Shown here: positions 1 to 5,232 of the stretch, one piece after another
Position numbering within the stretch: the stretch's first letter is position 1
How the letters are laid out: each line of letters opens with the position of its first letter
Assembly: GCA_934526125.1 (NCBI GenBank)
Contig: CAKSZU010000093.1
Span: forward strand, 1 to 6,529
DNA: 6,529 bases
Direction: 5' to 3'
Source: an uncultured Faecalibacterium sp.
Lineage (GTDB): Bacteria > Bacillota > Clostridia > Oscillospirales > Ruminococcaceae
Translations under genes and position numbers: made by a program
The notes under the pieces: model-generated
Database searches by the model: none
What the model was told of the DNA's origin: nothing
What the model saw: only the letters and a program-made list of their open reading frames with translations

Positions 1-974
1 TGCAGCATGTTGGACACCTGCGACAGCTGCTGGATGGGCTGGGTGAAGTTCTTGACGTACTGGATGAAGGCCTGGATATCGCCGATGGTGATGGTGCCGT
101 TGGCGGCAAAGATGCTGCCGACGATGGCCACGGCCACATAGCCCAGGTTGCCCACAAAGTTCATGATGGGCTGCATCAGGCCGGAGAGGAACTGGCTCTT
201 CCAGGCGGATTCAAACAGCTTGTTGTTGGCGGCGCTGAAATCCTCCAGCACGGCGGCCTCCCGGTTGAAGGCCTTGATGACGTTGTGGCCGGAGTAGACT
301 TCCTCCACCTGGCCGTTGACGACGCCCAGGGTGGCCTGCTGGGCCTTGAAGTACTTCTGGCTGAACCGGACCACCAGCAGCACCAGTGCCAGCGACACCG
401 GCAGGATCAGGATGGCGATCAGGGTCATCTTGGGGCTGATGGACAGCATCATGATCAGCACACCGATCATGGTGGTGATGCTGGTGATGAGTTGGGTGAT
501 GCTCTGGTTCAGGCTCTGGCCCAGGGTGTCCACATCATTGGTGATGCGGGAGAGTACCTCACCCACGGTCCGCTTCTCAAAGTAGGCCAGGGGCAGGCGG
601 TTGATTTTCTCGCTGATCTGGCGGCGGAAGTCGTAGCAGACCTTCTGGGACAGGCCGGTCATCAGCCAGCCCTGGATGAAGCTGAAGGCTGCCGAACACA
701 GGTACATGGCCAGCAGGATCAGCAGGATCTTGCCGATATAGCCGAAGTCGATGCCGCCGATGCCCCGCAGCTTCTCGATCCAGCCGGTGGCAAGGGCCGT
801 GGTGGCCTTTGCAAGGATCTTGGGGCCTGCAATGTTGAAGATGGTCGAGAGGATGGCAAAAATGACCACGATGATGAGGGTGAGCCGGTAGCGGCCCATG
901 GCACCGATCAGCTGCCGCAGGGTCCCTTTGAAATCCTTGGCGCGCTCGGTGGTCTGACGTCCGGGTCTTGGCAT
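1..974 (-). CDS. ABC exporter half-transporter, second subunit (membrane domain; 3' end beyond window)
   Basis: Partial gene: 324 complete codons running off the left edge without a stop. It starts MPRPGRQTTERAKDF. Only the six-helix membrane domain of a type IV ABC exporter is visible: hydrophobic segments near residues 31-50, 80-102, 158-178, 182-202, 272-291 and one beginning near 297. Family landmarks are YFEKRTVGEVLSRITNDVDT (131-150) and the coupling region GQVEEVYSGHNVIKAFNRE (221-239). The nucleotide-binding domain should lie beyond base 1. The start at 974 is chosen because AGGAGG, inside the last codons of the upstream gene, lies about 6 bases ahead of it; one base separates the upstream stop from this ATG. 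It is presumably the partner of the 773-residue subunit in a heterodimeric drug/lipid/peptide exporter and should carry the intact catalytic Glu. The substrate cannot be read from the sequence. Confidence 0.93.
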   Translation of the reverse strand, partial: MPRPGRQTTERAKDFKGTLRQLIGAMGRYRLTLIIVVIFAILSTIFNIAGPKILAKATTALATGWIEKLRGIGGIDFGYIGKILLILLAMYLCSAAFSFIQGWLMTGLSQKVCYDFRRQISEKINRLPLAYFEKRTVGEVLSRITNDVDTLGQSLNQSITQLITSITTMIGVLIMMLSISPKMTLIAILILPVSLALVLLVVRFSQKYFKAQQATLGVVNGQVEEVYSGHNVIKAFNREAAVLEDFSAANNKLFESAWKSQFLSGLMQPIMNFVGNLGYVAVAIVGSIFAANGTITIGDIQAFIQYVKNFTQPIQQLSQVSNML

Positions 975-975
975 A

Positions 976-3297
976 TCACTCCTCCTCCTTTCCGGTATGC
1001 AGTTCCTCGAGGTTCAGTTCTTTCTGGCTCAGCTGGCTCCGGGCGATCTCCTGATACTCGGGGCAGGCGGCCATCAGCTGGGCATGGGTGCCGCAGCCCA
1101 CCAGACGGCCCTCGTCCAGGACGAGGATCTGGTTGGCGTGGAGTACAGTGGAGATGCGCTGCGCCACGATGATCACGGTGGCGTTGTCGGTCTCGGACTT
1201 CAGCGCACGGCGCAGGGTCACGTCGGTCTTGTAGTCCAGCGCCGAGAAGCTGTCGTCGAACAGATAGATCCGGGGCTCCTTGGCAATGGCGCGGGCAATG
1301 GAAAGCCGCTGCTTCTGGCCGCCGGAAACGTTGGAGCCGCCCTGTGCGATGGGGCTCTGGTAGCCCTCGGGCTTGGCCTCGATGAACTCGGTGGCCTGTG
1401 CGATGGAAGCTGCTTTCTTCATTCCGGCGTCGGTGATCTGCTCGCCGCCGAACTTCAGGTTGCTTTCGACGGTGCCGCTGAACAGCACGCCCTTCTGGGG
1501 CACATAGCCCAGCAGGCTGTGCAGGGTCTCCTGCGGCATATCCCGCACATCGATGCCGTCCACGGTGACCTTGCCGCCGGTGACATCATAGAAGCGGGGG
1601 ATCAGGTTCAGCAGACTGGACTTGCCGCAGCCGGTGGAGCCGATGATGGCCGTGGTCTCGCCGGGCCTGGCCGTGAAGCTGATGTGTTCCAGTGCGTCGC
1701 TGTCGGCCCCGGGGAACCGGAAGCTGACATCCTCGAACTTCACAACGCCCTTCCAGTCCTTCTTTTCCAGAGCGGGTTTTGCGGCGGCCTTGTCCGGGTC
1801 GTGGATGGAGGCTTTGGTGCGGCAGACTTCGTCGATGCGCTCGGCGGCCACACCGGCACGGGGCAGCATGACGGCCACCATGGCCAGCATCAGGAAGGAC
1901 ATGACGATCTGCATGGTGTAGGTGATGAAGGCGATCATCTCGCCCACCTGCATGTTGCCGGCATCCATGGACTTGCCGCCGAACCAGACGATCAGCAGGC
2001 TGGTGCCGTTCATGATCAGGGTCATAAAGGGCATCATGGCCACCATGGCCCGGTTGGTGAACAGCTGGGTGCCCATCAGGTCCTTGCTGGCCTTGTCGAA
2101 GCGCTCCTCCTCAAAGGACTCGCGGCTGAAGGCACGCACCGGCATGACACCGGTCAGGATCTCGCGGCTGACCAGGTTCAGCCGGTCCACCAGCGTCTGC
2201 ATGATCTTGAATTTGGGCATGGCAACGTTCATCAGGAAGACGATCAGGCAGAGCAGGAGCGCCACGTCCAGCACGATGATCCAGGCGAGGCCCGTGTTGC
2301 CCTGCACCACGTGCATCACGCCGCCGATACCCAGAATGGGCGCATAGGCCACCATCCGCAGCAGGATGACGCAGACGAACTGCACCTGCTGGATGTCGTT
2401 GGTGGTGCGGGTGATCAGGGAAGCGGTGGAGAAATTCTCGATCTCCGCGTTGGAGAAGTGGATGACCGAGGAGAAGGTCTCCTGCCGCAGGTCCCGGCCG
2501 ATGGAGGCCGACACCCGGGAGGCGATGAGGCCCACCAGAATGGCGACAACGACCATCAGCAGGGTCAGGCCCAGCATCTGGCCGCCCACGTGGAACAGAT
2601 ACCGCATCTGCACATCGTGGGCCACGCCCTGGGCCTCATATTCCAGACTGACCAGCAGGGAAGCCTGGCTGGCCATGCTGGAAAGGGTGGTCTCGTCCAC
2701 CTGCGCCAGAGTACCGGCCAGCTGCTGCTGGACCATTTCCCGGGAAAAACCGGGCATCTGGGTCATGGCCGCAAACTGGGCGCAGACGGCGTCCAGATCC
2801 TCTGCCGTGGGGGTGACGGTTTCGGCGTCAGGATCGGTACTTTCCTCCGCCGTGGTCTCCGAAGAAGCGGAGGCGTACTCCGACAGGGGGGCCATGGCGG
2901 CAGAGGTCTGCCCGGCGGGGGCGTTGGCGTTCTGGGCCGCGGCCATATACAGCACGATCTCCGGTGTGGTAACGGCCTCCTCCAGAGCCGTGCGCTCGGC
3001 ATCGGTCAGGTCACTGCGGAGCTTCAGAACACCATCGTCCTGAAGATAATATCCGTAGGCATTCTGCAGTGCATTCGCATCCTCTTCGCTCATCAAAAGC
3101 GAGAGGGCATCCAGTGTGCTTTGGCGCACAGTCTCCGGCAGGGGGCTTTCAATGCCGCCCTGCTGGATGCCGATATCCACGATCTTGCTCGTGTAGTCCG
3201 GCAGGGAAAGGTCGCAATAGGCCTGCACGAACAGCAGGGCGATCACGACAAGGCAGGCAGCCCAGTGGCGGGCCAGCTGCTTGAAGATTTTACCCAT
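976..3297 (-). CDS. ABC exporter half-transporter with degenerate ATP site and large TM1-TM2 insertion
   Basis: A 773-residue fused membrane and ATPase subunit. TM1 is near residues 11-29 and TM2 near 236-260; the other helices lie near 305-325, 335-357, 417-438 and 452-478. ATPase motifs: A-loop aromatic F528, Walker A GSTGCGKSS (553-561), Q-loop Q601, signature VSGGQ (657-661), Walker B IYLFDD (677-682), D-loop SALD (685-688). The catalytic Glu after Walker B is Asp (D682) and the switch His is Gln (Q713, VAQRIS). This is the pattern of the degenerate-site subunit in heterodimeric exporters such as TM287/288 or BmrCD. About 190 residues sit between TM1 and TM2, far more than the usual short loop, including a Ser/Thr/Ala/Glu/Pro-rich stretch (about 122-166). 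The start overlaps the MarR stop by 8 bases (ATGGGTAA), with GGGAG about 10 bases upstream, so coupled translation is likely. Family certain; substrate unknown. Confidence 0.96.
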   Translation of the reverse strand: MGKIFKQLARHWAACLVVIALLFVQAYCDLSLPDYTSKIVDIGIQQGGIESPLPETVRQSTLDALSLLMSEEDANALQNAYGYYLQDDGVLKLRSDLTDAERTALEEAVTTPEIVLYMAAAQNANAPAGQTSAAMAPLSEYASASSETTAEESTDPDAETVTPTAEDLDAVCAQFAAMTQMPGFSREMVQQQLAGTLAQVDETTLSSMASQASLLVSLEYEAQGVAHDVQMRYLFHVGGQMLGLTLLMVVVAILVGLIASRVSASIGRDLRQETFSSVIHFSNAEIENFSTASLITRTTNDIQQVQFVCVILLRMVAYAPILGIGGVMHVVQGNTGLAWIIVLDVALLLCLIVFLMNVAMPKFKIMQTLVDRLNLVSREILTGVMPVRAFSRESFEEERFDKASKDLMGTQLFTNRAMVAMMPFMTLIMNGTSLLIVWFGGKSMDAGNMQVGEMIAFITYTMQIVMSFLMLAMVAVMLPRAGVAAERIDEVCRTKASIHDPDKAAAKPALEKKDWKGVVKFEDVSFRFPGADSDALEHISFTARPGETTAIIGSTGCGKSSLLNLIPRFYDVTGGKVTVDGIDVRDMPQETLHSLLGYVPQKGVLFSGTVESNLKFGGEQITDAGMKKAASIAQATEFIEAKPEGYQSPIAQGGSNVSGGQKQRLSIARAIAKEPRIYLFDDSFSALDYKTDVTLRRALKSETDNATVIIVAQRISTVLHANQILVLDEGRLVGCGTHAQLMAACPEYQEIARSQLSQKELNLEELHTGKEEE

Positions 3298-3790
3298 TTT
3301 GGTTATCTCCCTTCATTTTTTGTTGTTGCTCTGCATTTTCGGCCTCCACGGCCTCCAGAAGGACACCATGCAGCGCAAAGAACTGCTTCTGCTGTTCCTC
3401 CGGGATGCGTGCCATGACCCGCTCGAAATAATCGGTCAGGGCGGCTTCGCACAGGCGGCTGTTCTGCACACCCTTTTCCGTGGGCCGGACAAGGGTCTTG
3501 CGGCGGTCATGCGGGTCGGTGATCCGTTCGATCAGGCCTTCCTGCTCCAGCTGGCGCAGGGCCCGGGAGATGGCCGGGAGCGGCTGTCGGACGGCCGCCG
3601 CCAGATCCGAGACATAGATCGCACCGTCCGTTCCGCGCTCTTCGATGTTCATCAGAACACCTTCCAGCATCATGAAATGGCATTTCGGGCAGCCGTCCAG
3701 CGCGGTTTTCATTCCGCGCTTGGCTTCGCTGCTCAGCCGGTGCAGATAGTGGAACATGGCGAACAGCCCGGGCGCATTTTTTTGCGGCAT
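3290..3790 (-). CDS. MarR-family transcriptional regulator of the ABC exporter operon
   Basis: A 166-residue winged-helix regulator, a usual MarR length. The DNA-binding core is about residues 58-107: VSDLAAAVRQPLPAISRALR (60-79, helix-turn-helix), then LEQEGLIERI and the wing DPHDRRKTLVRPTEKG (92-107), all typical of MarR. Flanking helices (about 5-30 and 110-155) should form the dimer interface. Start 3790 is preferred because AAGGAGG lies 6 bases upstream. The frame stays open to an ATG at 3838, but that one has no SD and would run through the candidate operator. It is the first gene of the operon and overlaps the ABC subunit by 8 bases, so it most likely represses its own operon until a substrate-like ligand binds. 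An unusual CPKC motif (C34, C37, followed by H38) sits ahead of the HTH and could bind metal or sense redox state; this is speculative. Confidence 0.95.
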   Translation of the reverse strand: MPQKNAPGLFAMFHYLHRLSSEAKRGMKTALDGCPKCHFMMLEGVLMNIEERGTDGAIYVSDLAAAVRQPLPAISRALRQLEQEGLIERITDPHDRRKTLVRPTEKGVQNSRLCEAALTDYFERVMARIPEEQQKQFFALHGVLLEAVEAENAEQQQKMKGDNQNG

Positions 3791-3818
3791 GAAGATCCTC
3801 CTTTTTGTTGGCACTTGC

Positions 3819-3842
3819 AAATACTTAACACTTGACAACTAT
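3819..3842. promoter_or_regulatory. candidate MarR operator (imperfect palindrome)
   Basis: The core TTAACA-CT-TGACAA is flanked by AATA on the left and TATT on the right, giving an imperfect 24-bp dyad with 8 of 12 positions symmetric. It lies between the candidate -10 of the MarR promoter and the MarR SD, about +6 to +30 of the predicted transcript. MarR dimers bind AT-rich dyads of about this size near their own promoters. The assignment rests only on position and symmetry. Confidence 0.45.
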
Positions 3843-3854
3843 TTTCTGGCGATA

Positions 3855-3883
3855 ATAATACACCCGCCTGCATCGGAATGCAA
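3855..3883 (-). promoter_or_regulatory. candidate promoter of the MarR-ABC exporter operon
   Basis: Read on the minus strand, TTGCAT (3883-3878) and TATTAT (3860-3855) are separated by 17 bases. The -10 matches 5 of 6 consensus bases and the -35 only 3 of 6. Transcription would start near 3848, giving a leader of about 58 bases before the MarR start. The weak -35 lies inside the hairpin sequence at 3863-3888. No better-spaced pair was found in the gap. Confidence 0.45.
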
Positions 3884-3888
3884 GCGGG
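3863..3888. repeat. imperfect inverted repeat/hairpin upstream of MarR
   Basis: Arms CCCGCCTGCAT and ATGCAAGCGGG pair over 10 of 11 positions (one C/A mismatch) around a CGGA loop. On the minus strand it follows the DUF2812 stop by about 54 bases and is followed by TGTATTATTATC, too weak a T-tract for a convincing terminator. It could be a poor terminator of the PadR-DUF2812 operon. Because it overlaps the candidate MarR -35 and spacer, it could instead be a second protein-binding site. Confidence 0.5.
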
Positions 3889-3941
3889 TAAAAATGAACT
3901 TTTTGAAAACTCTGAAGATCCTGCGCATCAAGGAGAAAAAA

Positions 3942-4448
3942 TCACTCGTGGAGCTGACGTTCTTCCACCAGACTCTCTCGTTTGCTGCTGATACGTCCCA
4001 GCCCGTAGGCCAAAAACGTGGCGCAAAGCAGGTTCAGCCATGCCAGCGATGCACCGCTGAAGGTGTTGGTAACGCCGATGAGAAGGTTTGCCAGACAGAG
4101 CAGTCTCACCATCTGTCCAATTTTGTTCAGGTGGGAGATACGAGAATCCACATCCGAAAACATATCAAAGGGACCTAGCTGGGCGCTGCGGCGGAAATAT
4201 CCCCAACTGAAGCAATGCCCAACGCTCTGTGCTTCCAACTCTCCCATGAAACTTTCAAAATCCGGGGAACTGTCCAGCATGGCAAGCCGGATGATGTACT
4301 GGCCGGGTTCCGTCTTTTCAAAGGTGTAGGTGCAGAACCCGGCATTCTGCAGGGCCCAGCCCTCCTGCGCCATTTCGTTGAGCCAGCGTTCTTCTTTTTC
4401 AAATTCCCAGACCCAGAAATTCCGATGCAGCGTTTTTGTTTCACTCAT
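3942..4448 (-). CDS. DUF2812 domain-containing membrane protein
   Basis: A 168-residue protein. The N-terminal two thirds match the DUF2812 pattern as I know it: WVWEFEKEERWLNEMAQEGW (12-31), the beta-rich FCTYTFEKTEPGQYIIRL (38-55), and SWGYFRRSAQLGPFDMFSDV (81-100) followed by DSRISHLNKI (101-110). Two hydrophobic segments near 112-130 and 133-151 should anchor it in the membrane, with a charged tail. Start 4448 is set by AGGAGG 7 bases upstream; the start overlaps the PadR stop as ATGA. The frame remains open upstream to 4607, but that part is a shadow of the PadR gene. DUF2812 proteins commonly sit beside PadR-type regulators and their biochemical role is not established. Coupled expression suggests it is the output, or the membrane partner, of the PadR regulator. 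Confidence 0.9.
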   Translation of the reverse strand: MSETKTLHRNFWVWEFEKEERWLNEMAQEGWALQNAGFCTYTFEKTEPGQYIIRLAMLDSSPDFESFMGELEAQSVGHCFSWGYFRRSAQLGPFDMFSDVDSRISHLNKIGQMVRLLCLANLLIGVTNTFSGASLAWLNLLCATFLAYGLGRISSKRESLVEERQLHE

Positions 4449-4762
4449 ACCTGTTCCTCCTGTAAAATGGCGCGGCCATTGGCAGCAAGCTCCTCCAGCC
4501 GGACCAGCTCCTGTTTGAGTACCTTCAGCCCGGCGGAGGTCAATTGGTATTCTTTTTTGCGGCTCCCGCTTTCCATGGGCAGGGGAGAGATCCACCCCTT
4601 TTCGCACAGGGCATTCAGGGCACCGTACAGGGTTCCGGCAGCCAGCCGTACCCTTCCGCCGGAGAGCTGCTGGGTCTCCTGCATGATGCCGTAGCCATGC
4701 CGCGGATGATAGAGGGAAAGCAGGATGTAGTAGGTGGTTTCCGTCAGTGCCGGATTTTCCAT
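4445..4762 (-). CDS. PadR-family transcriptional regulator
   Basis: A 105-residue, single-domain (short) PadR protein. It shows the family's winged helix: an opening helix TETTYYILLSLYHPRHGYGI (7-26) with the HGYGIMQ motif, the recognition region RLAAGTLYGALNALCEKGWI (39-58), and the wing with SRKKEYQLTSAGLKVL (67-82). A short C-terminal helix (83-103) should mediate dimerisation. The start at 4762 has GAGGTGA at 4773-4767, 4 bases upstream. It is the first gene of a two-gene operon, with the DUF2812 gene overlapping its stop by 4 bases. A perfect-consensus promoter interlaced with dyads lies directly upstream, so autorepression released by a ligand or stress is the likely mode of control. 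The effector is unknown. A classical phenolic-acid PadR role is not supported, because no decarboxylase gene is in view. Confidence 0.95.
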   Translation of the reverse strand: MENPALTETTYYILLSLYHPRHGYGIMQETQQLSGGRVRLAAGTLYGALNALCEKGWISPLPMESGSRKKEYQLTSAGLKVLKQELVRLEELAANGRAILQEEQV

Positions 4763-4779
4763 TATATCACCTCGCTTTG

Positions 4780-4794
4780 TATCGCAATGCGATA
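4780..4794. promoter_or_regulatory. candidate PadR operator 2 (leader palindrome)
   Basis: TATCGCA-A-TGCGATA is a perfect dyad with 7-base arms. It overlaps the self-complementary CGATATATCG at 4790-4799. It lies in the predicted 5' leader, a few bases downstream of the likely start site and 6 bases before the PadR SD. It shares the TATCG/CGATA half-sites of the upstream dyad, whose centre is 31 bp away, about three helical turns. Two dimers could therefore bind on one face of the DNA. Confidence 0.6.
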
Positions 4795-4806
4795 TATCGT
4801 AAATAC

Positions 4807-4835
4807 ATTATATCGCTTCTCGATATAACTGTCAA
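4807..4835 (-). promoter_or_regulatory. perfect-consensus sigma-A promoter of padR-DUF2812 operon
   Basis: On the minus strand, TTGACA (4835-4830), a 17-base spacer and TATAAT (4812-4807) match the housekeeping consensus at all 12 positions. Transcription should begin near 4800, leaving a leader of about 38 bases. So strong a promoter inside palindromes suggests an operon held down by a repressor. It starts just downstream of the nth-operon terminator, which insulates it from read-through. Confidence 0.88.
4808..4828. promoter_or_regulatory. candidate PadR operator 1 (overlaps -10 and spacer)
   Basis: A perfect inverted repeat with 8-base arms, TTATATCG and CGATATAA, around a 5-base centre (CTTCT). 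It covers most of the -10 element and the whole region between -10 and -35, where a bound dimer would block RNA polymerase. PadR regulators usually bind dyads next to their own genes. The assignment is by position and symmetry. Confidence 0.68.
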
Positions 4836-4842
4836 GGGGCTG

Positions 4843-4873
4843 AAAATAAAAAAGCTCTCCCGGAGGGGAGAGC
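4843..4873 (-). terminator. intrinsic terminator of the nth-glsB-like operon
   Basis: The arms GCTCTCCC (4854-4861) and GGGAGAGC (4866-4873) form a perfect 8-bp GC-rich stem with a 4-base loop. On the minus strand the hairpin is followed at once by TTTTTTATTTT (4853-4843). It lies 27 bases after the stop of the small membrane protein gene at 4900. On the plus strand the tail after the stem is not T-rich, so it acts in one direction. Confidence 0.93.
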
Positions 4874-4899
4874 AAAGACAAACAACCAGAGAAAACCGG

Positions 4900-5232
4900 T
4901 CAACGATCGTGGAACAGTCGGTTATCCACCCAGATGCAGATGCAGGCACCCAGCACCGAGATGATGAAGGAACTGATGGTGCCGGTGGCGTGGATGCCGA
5001 CGAGGCCGAACACGAATTCGCCCACAAAGCTGCCGAGGATGCCCAGCACGATGTTGCGGCCGGTGGAAGTGTTGGTACCCATGAAGCGGTTGGCGATGTA
5101 ACCGGCCAGTGCGCCCACGATGACGCCGGACAGCAGGTACACCACCAGCCCGACGATGGAGAACAGCCCCATCAGGCAGCCGACAAGGGCAAAGATCAGT
5201 GCGAGAACGGTGAGAATGGTTAACGTGATCAT
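4900..5232 (-). CDS. GlsB/YeaQ/YmgE-family small membrane protein (Transgly_assoc)
   Basis: A 110-residue, almost wholly hydrophobic protein with four likely membrane segments near 3-23, 27-48, 59-79 and 84-102. It is glycine-rich in the pattern of this family: SGVIVGALAGYIANRFMG (35-52), then GRNIVLGILGSFVGEFVFGL (58-77), then GTISSFIISVLGACICIWVD (84-103). Known members are about 80-85 residues with three helices, so the first 25 or so residues look like an additional N-terminal helix. They are linked to envelope or general stress responses, with no defined biochemical function. Start 5232 is chosen for AAGGAGGT about 6 bases upstream. The ATG overlaps the nth stop (ATGA), which implies coupled translation. 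The frame extends upstream to 5301, but only within the nth gene. It is last in its operon, before a strong terminator. Confidence 0.88.
   Translation of the reverse strand: MITLTILTVLALIFALVGCLMGLFSIVGLVVYLLSGVIVGALAGYIANRFMGTNTSTGRNIVLGILGSFVGEFVFGLVGIHATGTISSFIISVLGACICIWVDNRLFHDR

Noticed and set aside
285..1172. A 295-codon plus-strand open frame opposite the second ABC subunit
   Set aside because: It is His/Gln/Asp-rich shadow sequence with no recognisable motif; the minus strand carries a continuous, typical ABC membrane domain.
997..3417. An 806-codon open frame on the plus strand, antisense to the ABC exporter subunit
   Set aside because: It mirrors the codon pattern of a GC-rich gene: it is full of His, Gln, Gly and Asp in low-complexity runs, shows no domain motif, and lies opposite a gene with every ABC motif intact.
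3791..3838. Longer MarR form starting at 3838, adding 16 residues
   Set aside because: No SD precedes 3838, the extension would cross the candidate operator, and 3790 has a strong AAGGAGG at good spacing.
3790..3922. Direct repeat TGAAGATCCT at 3790-3799 and 3913-3922
   Set aside because: Ten bases, one copy overlapping the MarR SD and start; no flanking similarity or mobile-element context, so probably chance.
3894..4178. Plus-strand open frame starting MNFLKTLKILRIKEKKS after the plus-strand promoter-like pair
   Set aside because: It has no SD, and most of it runs antisense through the DUF2812 gene with no recognisable motif. Only its first 16 codons are free of that gene, too little to support a peptide.
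4449..4607. Longer DUF2812 form starting at 4607, adding 53 residues
   Set aside because: The added residues are out-of-frame PadR sequence with no similarity to DUF2812; the ATG at 4448 has a strong SD and the usual ATGA overlap.
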